Assembly (NCBI RefSeq): GCF_002964705.1
Contig: NZ_PQCD01000018.1
Coordinates: 59,178 to 123,177, forward strand
Source of the DNA: Pseudoalteromonas sp. T1lg75
GTDB taxonomy: Bacteria; Pseudomonadota; Gammaproteobacteria; Enterobacterales; Alteromonadaceae
Direction of reading: 5' to 3'
Length of the DNA: 64,000 nt
Part shown: in pieces, positions 33,580 through 44,149 of the stretch
Layout of the letters: each line of letters starts with the position of its first letter
Position numbering within the stretch: position 1 is the stretch's first letter
Program-made: the position numbers and the translations under genes
Notes under the pieces: generated by a model
The model's database searches: none
The model's input: the letters and a program-made list of their open reading frames with translations, nothing else
What the model was told of the DNA's origin: nothing

Positions 33580-34767
33580 ATGCAAAACAAAAAAGTGGTC
33601 CTTGGGATCAGCGGCGGCATTGCCGCCTACAAATGCGCCGAGTTAACACGCCGTCTAAAAGAGCGCGGTTGCGAGGTTAAAGTGGTGATGACCGACAGTG
33701 CCAAGCACTTTATCACGCCACTGACCATGCAGGCGGTGTCCGGTGAAATGGTGTCGGACTCCCTGCTCGATCCCCAGGCCGAGGCGGCCATGGGCCACAT
33801 CGAATTTGCCAAATGGGCGGATCTGATTTTAGTCGCCCCGGCGACGGCGAACATCATTGCCAAAATGGCCGCCGGCATTGCCGATGATCTTCTCACTACC
33901 TTGTTGCTGGCCACCGATGCCGACGTTGCCATCGCCCCGGCGATGAATCAGCAAATGTATGCCCACCCGGCCACCAAAGCGAATTTAGCCACCCTAGCTC
34001 AACGCAACGTCGCCATTTGGGGCCCGGGCAGCGGTGAGCAAGCCTGTGGCGATGTGGGCGCTGGACGTATGCTTGAGCCGATGGAATTGGTTGAGCTGAT
34101 CTGCACTCCCGCGCACGAGCAGGTGTTGGCGGGCAAAACCGTCACCATCACAGCCGGACCAACTCGCGAGCCACTGGATCCAGTGCGCTATATTTCCAAT
34201 CATAGCTCGGGGAAAATGGGTTATGCCCTGGCCGAAGCGGCACTGGCCCTGGGTGCTAAGGTGAATTTGATTTCCGGTCCGGTAAGCCTGACGCCACCAA
34301 GCCAATGCCAGGTGTATGGCGTCCAAAGCGCACTGGACATGCACCAGCAAGCACTGGCCTTGGCGCCGCAATCGGATATTTTTATTGGCTGTGCCGCGGT
34401 GGCAGATTATCGTGCCGCCGATATTGCCGAGCAAAAAATGAAGAAGCAAGGGGATGAACTCACCCTCACCCTGGTGAAAAACCCGGACATTATTGCCGAC
34501 GTGGCCGCCTTAACCAAACAGCGTCCATTTACCGTTGGTTTTGCCGCAGAAACCCAGGATGTCGCCGCTTATGCCAAGGGCAAATTACGCAATAAAAACC
34601 TGGATATGATCTGCGCCAACGACGTGGCAAAACAGGGACAGGGGTTTAACAGCGACAGCAACGCCCTCACCTTGTTTAGCGCCGACAGCGAACTAAGCCT
34701 GCCCTTAACCGACAAGCGTAAGTTAGCACTCACTGTCATGGAAAATATTGCCGCAAAGTTGATTTAA
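33580..34767 (+). CDS. coaBC: Phosphopantothenoylcysteine synthetase/decarboxylase
   Basis: A 395-residue fused enzyme of coenzyme A synthesis. The N-terminal CoaC flavoprotein (about 1-190) has [11 protein letters not shown], the catalytic His in [11 protein letters not shown] and [11 protein letters not shown]. The C-terminal CoaB has [22 protein letters not shown] and AAVADYR, and Lys in LVKNPDII. It makes 4'-phosphopantetheine from phosphopantothenate and cysteine. The ATG at 33580 is the family start. Its usual follower dut is missing before slmA. Confidence 0.96.
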   Translation: MQNKKVVLGISGGIAAYKCAELTRRLKERGCEVKVVMTDSAKHFITPLTMQAVSGEMVSDSLLDPQAEAAMGHIEFAKWADLILVAPATANIIAKMAAGIADDLLTTLLLATDADVAIAPAMNQQMYAHPATKANLATLAQRNVAIWGPGSGEQACGDVGAGRMLEPMELVELICTPAHEQVLAGKTVTITAGPTREPLDPVRYISNHSSGKMGYALAEAALALGAKVNLISGPVSLTPPSQCQVYGVQSALDMHQQALALAPQSDIFIGCAAVADYRAADIAEQKMKKQGDELTLTLVKNPDIIADVAALTKQRPFTVGFAAETQDVAAYAKGKLRNKNLDMICANDVAKQGQGFNSDSNALTLFSADSELSLPLTDKRKLALTVMENIAAKLI

Positions 34768-34862
34768 AGCACGCAAAAGACTGGAAAGGGATTTCAGAAA
34801 GCATTAATATGGCGTTCATAATAAAGGTCAAAGACCACTAAAGAGCTTTAAAAAGGAACGCC

Positions 34863-35450
34863 ATGGCTGCCACACGCCGCACTAATCGCAAAGAGCAGAT
34901 CCTCCAATCACTTGCGCAAATGTTAGAGACTAGCCCGGGTCAACGTATTACCACCGCCAAGCTGGCAGCTGAGGTGGGGGTATCGGAAGCGGCGCTGTAT
35001 CGTCACTTTCCGAGCAAGGCACGTATGTTTGAGGGCTTGATCGAGTTTATCGAAGACACCCTGCTCTCACGCATCAACATCATTTTAGAAAACGAAAAAG
35101 AAACGCAAAGCCGCGTGTATAACATGCTGATGCTGGTGTTGGCTTTTGCCGAGAAGAATCCGGGCATTACCCGCATTCTTACCGGCGATGCGCTACAAGG
35201 GGAAAATGAGCGTCTGCGTGAGCGCATCCAAAGCCTGTTTGAAAAACTGGAAACCCAGTTTAAGCAGGTACTGCGCGAGCGAAAACTCCGCGAAGGCAAG
35301 GCTTTTGCCAGCGATGAAGGCACGCTAGCCAACCTGTTTCTCGCCTATGTAGAAGGTAAGATGAACCAGTTCGTACGCTCTAACTTTACCGCCAAGCCCA
35401 GCGCTCAATTTGAGAAGCAGTGGCAAGAGCTGCAAAAAATCTGGCTTTAA
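34863..35450 (+). CDS. slmA: Nucleoid occlusion factor SlmA
   Basis: A 195-residue TetR-type protein matching E. coli SlmA (198). The helix-turn-helix is [21 protein letters not shown] (read in two pieces at residues 29-50), followed by [21 protein letters not shown]. It binds DNA sites spread over the chromosome and blocks FtsZ polymerisation over the nucleoid. AAGGA lies just before the ATG. It is convergent with zapE, only five bases apart. Confidence 0.95.
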   Translation: MAATRRTNRKEQILQSLAQMLETSPGQRITTAKLAAEVGVSEAALYRHFPSKARMFEGLIEFIEDTLLSRINIILENEKETQSRVYNMLMLVLAFAEKNPGITRILTGDALQGENERLRERIQSLFEKLETQFKQVLRERKLREGKAFASDEGTLANLFLAYVEGKMNQFVRSNFTAKPSAQFEKQWQELQKIWL

Positions 35451-35455
35451 CCGCC

Positions 35456-36601
35456 TTATTCAGCGCTGACCCTAGGTAGTGGCCAGCGCTGCATCTCTAT
35501 CAGGCGCGACTGAGTACGGGCAAATTCAAACGCCAACCGCTCGCCCTGGTATAAATGCGTCAGCTCCCCCTGAGCGGCGATGACAACCAATTTTCCGGTG
35601 TCGTAAAACTCATCCACCAGCGCAATAAAACGCCTTGCCTCATCATCAAGCAGAGCATGACTAACCTGTTCACGCTCGCGTATGTAGCCTTCCTCAATCC
35701 CCTGAGCGGTATTCTGCTGCACTTTTTCCACGCCCATCAAAGGCACCTTGTCCACATAGAGCACATCGAAACGCTGGGCGAGAAACATATAATCGGCACT
35801 GGAGCGCCCCAACCCACACAGCTCAAAGAAATCAATACAGGCAGCACATTCACCAAGGGCTTGAAAACGCACGGCCCTATGGTGGATCAATAAGGCCTTG
35901 CTGTGGGCAGCTTGTTTTTGTTCCTTGCTAAAACGCTGTAACAGGCGCTCGGGCTGATACTCGATATAATGTCGAAAGCCGTTAAACCCATGCAGACGAT
36001 AATCCTGCTCGCCGCTGACATCACAGACCTGACAATGCGCTTCAATTAAGGCAATTGTCGGCTCAAAACGAGCGCGCTGCAGACCATTGCGGTATAACTC
36101 ACAAGGCTGGCAGTTACTGGTTGCCACCAGCACCACGCCTTCGGCAAACAAGGCCTCAAACAAACGCGCCATGATCATGGCATCACCGATGTCGCTGACA
36201 AAGAATTCATCAAAGCAGAGCAAGCGTGTCTGCGCCGCATAGTCCTTGGCAAGTTGTCGCATGGGATTTGTAGTCCCTTGCAATGCCTGCAAGCGCTCAT
36301 GCACCCAGGCCATAAAGTGATGAAAGTGTAGGCGCTGTTTATTTGCTATCGCTACCTGCTCATAAAATAAGTCCATTAACATGGACTTACCCCGCCCTAC
36401 CGGACCATGTAAATAAAGGCCATGAATGATGCGTTTGCGCTGCCAGAAAAAATGAGGTGATTCCTGTTCAGCCTCCAACTGCGCCGCCAGCTTTGCCAGC
36501 GCCTTGATCGCACTCAACTGCACGGGATCGGCGAGGATCTGATTATTGCCAATAAGCTGGTTATATTGGGAGAGGATTTTACTCAAGGTGGCTGTTTTCA
36601 C
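35456..36601 (-). CDS. zapE: Cell division ATPase ZapE (AFG1 family)
   Basis: A 381-residue P-loop ATPase. Walker A is GPVGRGKS near residue 70, and Walker B is LLCFDEFFVSD near residue 130. VVLVATSNCQP and LYVDKVPLMG are further family blocks. ZapE associates with the Z ring under stress and is the bacterial AFG1-like member. The start is a GTG at 36601 without a strong Shine-Dalgarno, so the first residues are uncertain. Confidence 0.93.
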   Translation of the reverse strand: MKTATLSKILSQYNQLIGNNQILADPVQLSAIKALAKLAAQLEAEQESPHFFWQRKRIIHGLYLHGPVGRGKSMLMDLFYEQVAIANKQRLHFHHFMAWVHERLQALQGTTNPMRQLAKDYAAQTRLLCFDEFFVSDIGDAMIMARLFEALFAEGVVLVATSNCQPCELYRNGLQRARFEPTIALIEAHCQVCDVSGEQDYRLHGFNGFRHYIEYQPERLLQRFSKEQKQAAHSKALLIHHRAVRFQALGECAACIDFFELCGLGRSSADYMFLAQRFDVLYVDKVPLMGVEKVQQNTAQGIEEGYIREREQVSHALLDDEARRFIALVDEFYDTGKLVVIAAQGELTHLYQGERLAFEFARTQSRLIEMQRWPLPRVSAE

Positions 36602-36655
36602 TATGCTGCATGGGCTATACTCGCGCCATTGTAACCAAGTTTAAGCCCGTCCCCA

Positions 36656-37354
36656 ATGAAGTTCCCCTGCCGATTAGACAAGTTTATTAGCAACCTGGCG
36701 GAAATCCCGCGCACCCACGCCAAAGCAGCAATCAAGAAAAAGCGTGTTACCGTTAACGGAGAAGTTACCAGGCAGCTTGATCAAGCAGTGACTGAACAAG
36801 ATGAAATCATGCTCGATGGTGAGCTCATCACCTATCAAGGGCTGCGCTACTTTATGCTCAATAAGCCGGAAGGCTTTGTCTGCGCCAACAGCGATGAACT
36901 CCACGCCACCGTTTTCGAGCTGCTTGATGAGCCTAATCTGAGTGAGTTACACATTGCCGGACGCTTAGACATAGACACCACGGGTCTGGTGTTGATCAGC
37001 AATGATGGCCAGTGGAGCCACCAGATCACCAGCCCGAAAAAGCAAAAATTCAAAACCTATCTGGTTGAGCTTGCCGAGCCCTTGGAAAAGCAAGCCGTTA
37101 GTGAACTTGAGCAAGGCGTGCAGCTTCATGGTGAGCGCGATCTCACCCTACCCGCCAAGGTCGAAGTGTTGGCGCCATACCAAATTCGCCTGCATATAGT
37201 CGAAGGCAAATACCATCAGGTTAAGCGCATGCTGGCCGCGGTTGGTAACAAGGTGGTGACTTTGCACCGCGAAGCCATTGCCGGCATTGAGCTTGACCCG
37301 GATCTGGCACCGGGTGAGTACCGTCTCCTAAGCGAAGAGGAAATCGCGCTCTAA
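36656..37354 (+). CDS. rsuA: 16S rRNA pseudouridine-516 synthase
   Basis: A 232-residue protein with an N-terminal S4 RNA-binding domain (CRLDKFISNLAEIPRTHAK) and the RsuA-type catalytic block AGRLDIDTTGLVLISNDGQW with the nucleophilic Asp. GKYHQVKRMLAAVGN follows. The close match to E. coli RsuA in these blocks supports the specific assignment rather than RluB/E/F. Divergent from zapE. Confidence 0.92.
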   Translation: MKFPCRLDKFISNLAEIPRTHAKAAIKKKRVTVNGEVTRQLDQAVTEQDEIMLDGELITYQGLRYFMLNKPEGFVCANSDELHATVFELLDEPNLSELHIAGRLDIDTTGLVLISNDGQWSHQITSPKKQKFKTYLVELAEPLEKQAVSELEQGVQLHGERDLTLPAKVEVLAPYQIRLHIVEGKYHQVKRMLAAVGNKVVTLHREAIAGIELDPDLAPGEYRLLSEEEIAL

Positions 37355-37411
37355 TTAGCAGCAAGGCAGCTAGGTAACCGCTCCTGCGTTACCCTAGTAC
37401 CGCCATCCATA

Positions 37412-37508
37412 GCGGCAAAGCCTCGTCCACAGATAACCGTAGGTATTTTTTTGTAAGCCAGACCCTGTAGGTCAGACTTCAGTCTGACAATAAAGCAATA
37501 CAGAAGCA
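37412..37508. repeat. REP-like element, copy A
   Basis: An about 97-base element with the palindrome GTCAGACT-TC-AGTCTGAC at 37471-37488, a preceding CCACAGATAACCG segment and a trailing ACAGAAGC. A close second copy lies at 39482-39592 in the same orientation. Confidence 0.8.
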
Positions 37509-37587
37509 GCTTTTAGATAAGCCCATTGCACTGGTGTGCGGTTCACCTATAGTAATAGGTATGTACCGATTAAGCCTATGAGTAGCA

Positions 37588-38952
37588 ATGGAAATCATTC
37601 ACCACGGAGCGGTCAATGGCGTAACCGGCTCTTGCCACCAGTTGAAGGTGAGCGAGAGCGAGTCCTTATTGGTCGACTGCGGCCTGTTTCAAGGGCTTGA
37701 AGCGCGCCAGGATCTCGGCATCGAATTTGATATCAGCACGGTGCGGGCACTCCTAGTAACCCACTGCCATATCGACCATGTGGGTCGTATCCCTTACCTG
37801 CTTGCCGCCGGTTTTAGCGGCCCGATTTACGCCTCCGAAGCCACTGCCGCCCTGCTTCCCCTTGTGATTGAAGATGCTCTCAAACTTGGCGTCACCGAGG
37901 ATGAGCAACTGGTTACCACCTGCTTAAGGCTTATTCGCCAGCAACTGGTACCGATCGCCTTTAAACAGTGGCAGATGCTGGACCAATTTAAGACCCCATT
38001 GCGCTTTCGCCTGCAACGGGCCGGACATATTCTCGGCTCCGCCTATATCGAAATCGATGTAGGTCAAGGAAAGCAGGCGCAACGAGTGGTGTTTTCCGGT
38101 GATTTAGGCGCCCCCCACACGCCCTTGCTGCCAGCGCCTAAACCGCCCTACAAGGCCGACACCCTGGTGATTGAGTCGACCTATGGTGATACCCTGCATC
38201 AGGGGCGTAAAAACCGCAGTAAACGACTTAAGGAAGTGATTGAAAAGGCGGTACGCGATAACGGCGTGGTGCTGATTCCCGCCTTTAGCATAGGCCGCAC
38301 CCAAGAGCTGCTCTATGAGCTGGAGCAGATCATCCACAGTGCGCCAAAACACTCTTTTTGGCAGGACATTGAAGTGATTATCGACTCACCCATGGCCGCC
38401 AACTTCACCTGCGAATATAGACACTTTAAATCGCTCTGGGATAAAGAAGCCAAGGCACGTGTGGCCAAGGGCCGCCACCCCCTTAACTTTGAACACCTGT
38501 ATACCCTGGATAGCCATCAGGAGCATGTGCAAACCCTAAGCTACCTGAAGCAGAGGCAAAAGCCGGCGATTGTGATCGCCGCCAGCGGCATGTGCAGCGG
38601 TGGGCGCATAGTCAATTATCTGGAAGCCTTTTTAGAGGACCCCCGTACCGATGTGATCTTTGTTGGCTATCAGGGGCAAGGGACGCCGGGGCGTGATATT
38701 CAAAAGTACGGCCCACTCGGTGGTTATGTGGTGCTAAACAACCAACGAATTGATATTAAGGCGCAGATACACACCATTAGCGGTTACAGCGCCCATGCGG
38801 ATCAGGCCAATTTAGTGCGCTTTGTTACCGGCATGACGAAAAAGCCCGGGCATATCAAAATCGTACATGGCGATATAGAGGCAAAACAGGCGCTGGCGGA
38901 TAAACTTAAAGAGAACCTCAAGGGCGAAGTGAAGATAGAAATCGCGACCTAA
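37588..38952 (+). CDS. MBL-fold/beta-CASP ribonuclease-like protein
   Basis: A 454-residue metallo-beta-lactamase-fold protein with the beta-CASP insertion and RNA-specificity domain. The metal motif is THCHIDHVGRIPYLL, followed by GAGHILGSA-like RAGHILGSAYIE, the Asp of FSGDLG, IESTYGD, ASGMCSGGRIVNYL and the C-terminal ISGYSAHADQ. It resembles bacterial RNase J/CPSF73-like nucleases, which cut or trim RNA, but is uncharacterised in detail. It stands between two REP-like elements and just before the transposase remnant. Confidence 0.9.
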   Translation: MEIIHHGAVNGVTGSCHQLKVSESESLLVDCGLFQGLEARQDLGIEFDISTVRALLVTHCHIDHVGRIPYLLAAGFSGPIYASEATAALLPLVIEDALKLGVTEDEQLVTTCLRLIRQQLVPIAFKQWQMLDQFKTPLRFRLQRAGHILGSAYIEIDVGQGKQAQRVVFSGDLGAPHTPLLPAPKPPYKADTLVIESTYGDTLHQGRKNRSKRLKEVIEKAVRDNGVVLIPAFSIGRTQELLYELEQIIHSAPKHSFWQDIEVIIDSPMAANFTCEYRHFKSLWDKEAKARVAKGRHPLNFEHLYTLDSHQEHVQTLSYLKQRQKPAIVIAASGMCSGGRIVNYLEAFLEDPRTDVIFVGYQGQGTPGRDIQKYGPLGGYVVLNNQRIDIKAQIHTISGYSAHADQANLVRFVTGMTKKPGHIKIVHGDIEAKQALADKLKENLKGEVKIEIAT

Positions 38953-39024
38953 TTCGGCCTTTTTAAATGTGCCAGTACAAATAAACTACAATGATTAGAG
39001 CAATCATGTTCAAAGGAAGTGAAT

Positions 39025-39470
39025 ATGTCTTATCATGCATTACAAAAAGGTCGTTACTCGCAACCCCAACAGGAATACTTCATTACTTTTTGCTGCGCTC
39101 GCGCGCTCCTCTTTTCCTATGTCCGCAACTTGCACAGCGGTTTTGTTCCAGCATCGCTTATAATGAGCAGGCCACTTGTTGCCGGTGGCTAACTTGGGTA
39201 TTAATGCCCGACCACTTCCACGGACTTATCGTGCTTCAAAAACATGATTTAAGCTCTTGCGTACAACACTTGAAGGGATTTACAGCTAAACGAATCAACC
39301 AAAATTTGGGCAAAAATGGACAGGTATGGCAAAGAGGGTTTTATGATCACGCCTTAAGGAGTGAAGAACATCGGTTGGGTATTGCCCGATATATTATCGC
39401 TAACCCAATTCGTAATGGTCTTGTCAGTAATATCAAAGATTATCCATATTGGAATTCGGTTTCTTTATAA
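39025..39470 (+). pseudogene. REP-associated tyrosine transposase (RAYT), frameshifted
   Basis: The ATG at 39025 opens with the RAYT N-terminus (MSYHALQKGRYSQPQQEYFI) but runs into a TAA at 39190-39192. From about 39085-39110 the protein continues in another frame: WLTWVLMPDHFHGLIVL with the His-x-His metal motif, and RYIIANPIRNGLVSNIKDYPYW with the Tyr nucleophile. One base appears missing in the region of GCTCGCGCGCTCC, so the gene is broken unless this is a sequencing error. Single-copy RAYT transposases mobilise REP palindromes, and these flank this gene. Confidence 0.88.
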
Positions 39471-39481
39471 GCTGGCCTCTT

Positions 39482-39592
39482 CGCAAGGCTAAAGCCTCGC
39501 CTACAGATAACCGCAGGTACTTTTGTGTAGGTCAGACTCTGTAGGTCAGACTTCAGTCTGACAATTGAACAATACAGAAGCGATGACCTAGC
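39482..39592. repeat. REP-like element, copy B
   Basis: The second copy of the element at 37412, here with CGCAAGGCTAAAGCCTCGCC at its left end and the palindrome GTCAGACT-TC-AGTCTGAC at 39545-39562. The ACAGATAACCG and AATACAGAAGC segments are shared. It lies 12 bases after the RAYT stop. A related CGCAAGGCTAAAGCCT occurs again at 39612. Confidence 0.8.
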
Positions 39593-39633
39593 AGTTTGCC
39601 ATTTAACCCCCTCGCAAGGCTAAAGCCTAGCCC

Positions 39634-39717
39634 ACAGGTATTATCTAGCCCCGTTGTAGGCCATTAAGGCGGCCTACAGGTATTATCTAGCCCCGTTGTA
39701 GGCCATTAAGGCGGCCT
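39634..39717. repeat. Two 42-bp tandem repeats with hairpin
   Basis: Units at 39634-39675 and 39676-39717 are identical, and a third begins but stops after six bases. Each contains the inverted pair TGTAGGCC/GGCCTACA. The array ends just before the stop of galE, where it could act as a 3' stem-loop of the long minus-strand transcript. Confidence 0.9.
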
Positions 39718-39722
39718 ACAGG

Positions 39723-40739
39723 TTATGACTCATAACCATTGGGGTTTTGGCTTTGCCAGCGCCAGGCATCCTGCATCATTTGCATTAAGCCGCGCTCTGC
39801 CTGCCATCCCAGCTCATTCAAAGCTTTTTGCGCACTGGCATAACAGGTGGCGATATCGCCATCACGACGCGGGGCAATTTGATAGGGTACGGGTTTATCC
39901 GACGCCTGCTCAAAGGCCTGCACCATTTCCAATACCGAGTAACCGTTGCCGGTTCCCAGGTTATAAATATGCACGCCGCTGTGCTCAAGAAGCCAGTCCA
40001 GGGCTTTAAGGTGACCCAAGGCCAGGTCGACAACATGAATGTAATCGCGCACTCCAGTGCCGTCTTTGGTAGGGTAATCATCCCCAAATACCGCCAGCTT
40101 CTCCAGCTTACCTACGGCTACCTGAGAGATATAAGGCAAGAGGTTATTGGGAATGCCGTTAGGGTCTTCACCTATTTGCCCACTGTGGTGGGCGCCAACC
40201 GGGTTAAAGTAGCGCAAGATAGCAAAACGCCAACGAGGGTCGGACTTGGCTACATCTTCTAAAATCTGCTCCACCATCAATTTAGAGGTGCCATAAGGGT
40301 TGGTGGTGCCGCCTACCGGAGCGTTTTCATCTATGGGTAAGGTTTGCGGGTCGCCATAAACCGTAGCGGATGAGCTAAATACCAAAGAGAACACTTCGGC
40401 TTCGCGCATCGCTTCAATCAGGGTAAGCGACCCCTGAACATTATTTTGATAGTACATCACCGGCTTGCTCACCGACTCACCCACCGCTTTAAGGCCAGCA
40501 AAATGGACCACGGCGGTGATATGATGATCGCTAAACACCTTATCCAAGGCTGCTTTATCGCGAATATCACCTTGAACAAAGGCCACCGTCTTACCCGTTA
40601 GTGCCTCAACGCGACGTAGCGACTCTTGCGAGCTGTTGCTCAGGTTATCAAAGACCAGCACTTCACTGCCCTGTTCGAGCAGCTCAAGTACCGTGTGTGA
40701 GCCGATATAGCCAGCTCCTCCGGTGACCAAGATAGCCAT
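39723..40739 (-). CDS. galE: UDP-glucose 4-epimerase
   Basis: A 338-residue extended SDR, the same length as E. coli Gal[10 protein letters not shown] binds NAD, the catalytic SSATVYG and YGTSKLMVE carry Ser/Thr and Tyr-Lys, and RYFNPVGAH is a GalE hallmark. It interconverts UDP-glucose and UDP-galactose. It is the last gene of the minus-strand polysaccharide locus, 18 bases after the UDP-glucuronate 4-epimerase gene. Confidence 0.96.
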   Translation of the reverse strand: MAILVTGGAGYIGSHTVLELLEQGSEVLVFDNLSNSSQESLRRVEALTGKTVAFVQGDIRDKAALDKVFSDHHITAVVHFAGLKAVGESVSKPVMYYQNNVQGSLTLIEAMREAEVFSLVFSSSATVYGDPQTLPIDENAPVGGTTNPYGTSKLMVEQILEDVAKSDPRWRFAILRYFNPVGAHHSGQIGEDPNGIPNNLLPYISQVAVGKLEKLAVFGDDYPTKDGTGVRDYIHVVDLALGHLKALDWLLEHSGVHIYNLGTGNGYSVLEMVQAFEQASDKPVPYQIAPRRDGDIATCYASAQKALNELGWQAERGLMQMMQDAWRWQSQNPNGYES

Positions 40740-40757
40740 ACCTTTTCCTGCGTTGAA

Positions 40758-41759
40758 TTAGGCGTAAAAGCCTTTGTACCATTTAACCAACTCCTTCACC
40801 CCGGAGGTAACATCGACCTGAGGGCGATAGCCGGTTGCGGCAAAAAGATCTTCGGTATCGGCATAGGTTTTATACACATCGCCCGGCTGCATTTCGCGGA
40901 AGTTTTTAACAGCTTCGATGCCCAGCTCATCTTCAATGGCCTTAATAAAGTCCATTAAGTTAATCGGGCTGCCGTGGCCGATATTGTAAACCTTGTAAGG
41001 AGCCGAGCTAGTGGCCGGCGAGCCAGACTCAACCTTCCACTGGGGGTTAGGCTCGGGCAACACATCGGCAATACGCACAACCCCTTCGACAATATCGTCG
41101 ATATAGGTAAAATCGCGCCACATATCGCCATGATTATTCACGTCTATGGTTTCGCCGTTAAGGATTTTCTTGGTGAAAATGTAGGGAGCCATATCCGGGC
41201 GACCCCAGGGGCCATACACGGTAAAGAAACGCAGCCCGGTAGTTGGCAACGCATATAAATGAGAATAGCTATGAGCCATTACTTCGTTGGACTTTTTAGT
41301 GGCCGCATAGAGTGAAACCGGGTGGTCAACGGAATCACTGGTAGAAAAAGGCGTGGTTTCATTTAAACCATAGACAGAGCTGGATGAGGCATAGACTAAG
41401 TGCCCAATCCGGTTATGACGGCAGGCTTCCAATATATTGAGGTGACCGACCAGGTTACTTTCAGCGTAGGCCTGAGGGTTATCAATGGAATAACGCACAC
41501 CGGCCTGCGCCGCCAAGTGAATAACGCGGTCAAACTTTTCCTGCTCGAACAGTTGCGCCAGCGCCTGCTGCTGAACAAGATCCAACTCAACAAAAGTAAA
41601 ACGTTCGTGCTTTATGTGCTCAAGGCGCGCCGTTTTTAGGGCAACATCATAATAATCATTGAGGTTATCTATACCAACAACTTCATGGCCCTGTGCCAAT
41701 AGCTTGTCACTGACCGCGGCGCCTATAAAACCCGCGGCGCCCGTTACTAAATACTTCAT
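40758..41759 (-). CDS. UDP-glucuronate 4-epimerase
   Basis: A 333-residue extended SDR with GAAGFIGAAVSDKLL, IDNLNDYYDVALK, SSSSVYGLNETTPFS, YAATKKSNE and FFTVYGPWGRPDMA, the set typical of UDP-GlcA 4-epimerases. It would turn UDP-glucuronate into UDP-galacturonate. It directly follows ugd (12 bases), which makes its substrate. I am confident of the family, less of the exact specificity. Confidence 0.87.
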   Translation of the reverse strand: MKYLVTGAAGFIGAAVSDKLLAQGHEVVGIDNLNDYYDVALKTARLEHIKHERFTFVELDLVQQQALAQLFEQEKFDRVIHLAAQAGVRYSIDNPQAYAESNLVGHLNILEACRHNRIGHLVYASSSSVYGLNETTPFSTSDSVDHPVSLYAATKKSNEVMAHSYSHLYALPTTGLRFFTVYGPWGRPDMAPYIFTKKILNGETIDVNNHGDMWRDFTYIDDIVEGVVRIADVLPEPNPQWKVESGSPATSSAPYKVYNIGHGSPINLMDFIKAIEDELGIEAVKNFREMQPGDVYKTYADTEDLFAATGYRPQVDVTSGVKELVKWYKGFYA

Positions 41760-41770
41760 AGCTAACCTTA

Positions 41771-42937
41771 TTAATCACTGCCAAACAGGTCGCGAGTGTA
41801 CACCTTATCCGCGACATCACTCAATTCATCGGTCATCCGATTGGAGATTATGACATCAGAGCACTGTTTGAGTTCCTCAAGCGAGGTAGTGACCTTAGAA
41901 TGGAAAAAGGTATCCGACTCGAGTGTAGGCTCATATATCAGCACTTCGATACCCTTGGCCTTAATACGCTTCATTACGCCTTGAATTGCCGACGCCCTAA
42001 AATTGTCCGAGCCAGCCTTCATCACCAGACGATACACACCCACAACCTTAGGTGCGCGTTTAATGATTGAGTCGGCGATAAAATCCTTACGGGTAGTATT
42101 GGCATCAACTATGGCGCGGATCATATTGTTAGGCACATCCTTATAGTTGGCCAGCAACTGCTTGGTATCTTTTGGTAGACAGTAACCACCGTAACCAAAT
42201 GAAGGGTTATTATAATGGCTGCCGATACGCGGGTCCAAGCCCACCCCTTCAATTACCTGACGGGCATCCAAACCGTGCGACTCGGCATAGCTGTCTAGCT
42301 CATTAAAATAGGCTACACGCATTGCTAGATAAGTGTTGGAGAACAGCTTAATGGCTTCGGCTTCGGTGGAATTTGTCAGTAATACATCCACGTCGGGCTT
42401 TTCTGCACCTTGCTGTAAAAGGGCTGCAAACTTAGCTGCGCGCTCACTTTGCTCACCAACAATAATACGCGATGGATATAGGTTATCGTGTAGCGCCTTG
42501 CCCTCACGCAGAAACTCAGGCGAGAACAGAATATTATCGACGCCAAACCTTTCCTTGATACTTTTGGTGTAACCTACTGGCACGGTTGATTTGATAACAA
42601 TCAGCGCCGAGGGGTTGATGTGCAGCACATCCTCAATCACCTTTTCCACGGTTTGAGTGTTAAAGTAATTGGTCTCTGGGTCATAGTCGGTGGGCGTGGC
42701 TATCACTACGAACTCAGCCCCTTGCAGTGCCATTTCTTTATCCGTGGTGGCGACCAGGTTGAGCGGCTTATTTTGCAAAAAGTGGCTTATTTCGTTATCG
42801 ACTATGGGGGATTCTTGCTTATTCAGCAGGTCAACTTTTTTACTGTCGATATCCAGGGCAACCACTTCATTGTGTTGCGCCAAAAGTACTGCATTAGACA
42901 GACCGACGTAGCCGGTACCAACTATAGTAATTTTCAT
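41771..42937 (-). CDS. ugd: UDP-glucose 6-dehydrogenase
   Basis: A 388-residue protein of the same length as E. coli Ugd. [12 protein letters not shown] is the NAD loop, the catalytic Cys lies in [15 protein letters not shown] and [12 protein letters not shown] is a family block. It oxidises UDP-glucose to UDP-glucuronate with two NAD. Together with galU upstream and the epimerase downstream it forms the uronic acid branch. Confidence 0.96.
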   Translation of the reverse strand: MKITIVGTGYVGLSNAVLLAQHNEVVALDIDSKKVDLLNKQESPIVDNEISHFLQNKPLNLVATTDKEMALQGAEFVVIATPTDYDPETNYFNTQTVEKVIEDVLHINPSALIVIKSTVPVGYTKSIKERFGVDNILFSPEFLREGKALHDNLYPSRIIVGEQSERAAKFAALLQQGAEKPDVDVLLTNSTEAEAIKLFSNTYLAMRVAYFNELDSYAESHGLDARQVIEGVGLDPRIGSHYNNPSFGYGGYCLPKDTKQLLANYKDVPNNMIRAIVDANTTRKDFIADSIIKRAPKVVGVYRLVMKAGSDNFRASAIQGVMKRIKAKGIEVLIYEPTLESDTFFHSKVTTSLEELKQCSDVIISNRMTDELSDVADKVYTRDLFGSD

Positions 42938-43089
42938 AACAATCTTCTGCGAAAACTAGGTTCAAAAATAATTTCGTATTAGGTAAACACTATCGTATAG
43001 ATATGAATGTTAGATTAAGTTCTGCGAAGGGAAGCTTATGAGGTATAAGCTATCTAAGCTGGCTGTAAGCTTAGCCTACAGCCCATGCC

Positions 43090-43965
43090 TTAGAGGCTTT
43101 TTAGATGCGCGGTAAACGCATCACCTAAATCTGGGTGCTGCTGTGCGTAACGTACAAACGCCTTGAGGTAGCCCAGTTTATCACCACAATCGTGTGATAT
43201 ACCGCTCATACGAAACGCTTCTACAGGTTCTTGTTCAATAAGCATATCAATGGCATCGGTCAGTTGAATTTCTCCACCTGCGCCAATGGGCGTCTTCTTC
43301 AACAGCGGCCAGATATTATGAGAAAGTACATAGCGACCTACCACGGCCAGGTTTGAAGGTGCTTCTTCCACCTTAGGCTTTTCCACCATGTGTTTGATAA
43401 TGGCACTTTCACCAGGTTCAATTTGAACGCCATTAATATCGGCAATACCGTACTTGCTTACGTCCTGCGTAGCTACTGCCTCAAGCATGATTTGGCTGGT
43501 TTGAGTGTCTTTAAAACGTTTAATCATAGCGGCCAGGTTTTCACTGCTTTGATCGGCACTGAACTCGTCGAGGATCACATCCGGCAAGATTACCGCAAAG
43601 GGGTTATCACCAACGATTGGCCTGGCACACATAATGGCATGGCCCAAACCTTTAGCTTCACCCTGACGAACATGCATAACGGTCACATCTTCTGGGCAAA
43701 TAGAGCGCACCTCATCAAGTAGCTGACGCTTCACCCGCTTTTCTAGGGTAGCTTCTAACTCAAAGCTGGTATCAAAATGATTTTCGATGGCATTTTTAGA
43801 AGAGTGCGTTACCAGCACTATCTCTTTAATGCCCGCCCGTACACACTCGCTAACTATATATTGAATCAGTGGCTTGTCGACGAGTGGAAGCATTTCTTTA
43901 GGAATGGCTTTGGTCGCCGGCAACATGCGTGTACCAAGACCGGCTACAGGGATAACAGCTTTCAT
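43090..43965 (-). CDS. galU: UTP-glucose-1-phosphate uridylyltransferase
   Basis: A 291-residue nucleotidyltransferase. [19 protein letters not shown] is the UTP-binding signature, with [11 protein letters not shown] and [20 protein letters not shown] following. It makes UDP-glucose for ugd and galE. The ATG at 43965 is the family start, and the frame extends upstream to 43992 without support. The 3' side (43061-43083) has a small hairpin GGCTGTA/TACAGCC. Confidence 0.95.
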   Translation of the reverse strand: MKAVIPVAGLGTRMLPATKAIPKEMLPLVDKPLIQYIVSECVRAGIKEIVLVTHSSKNAIENHFDTSFELEATLEKRVKRQLLDEVRSICPEDVTVMHVRQGEAKGLGHAIMCARPIVGDNPFAVILPDVILDEFSADQSSENLAAMIKRFKDTQTSQIMLEAVATQDVSKYGIADINGVQIEPGESAIIKHMVEKPKVEEAPSNLAVVGRYVLSHNIWPLLKKTPIGAGGEIQLTDAIDMLIEQEPVEAFRMSGISHDCGDKLGYLKAFVRYAQQHPDLGDAFTAHLKSL

Positions 43966-44149
43966 ATGATTTTTACGTAAGTATTTGAGCAACCTTGGTA
44001 GCTAGCATACAAACTCGCTACCAAGATTACTATGACAAGTTTATTAACGTTTAATTTTAACGATATCCGCCATCGGCGATTGCTGTTTTTGTCGCTCCAG
44101 CCAAACGAGATCGCAAATGCCGTCTGCAGGATTAAAGGCTGTAGGCGCT

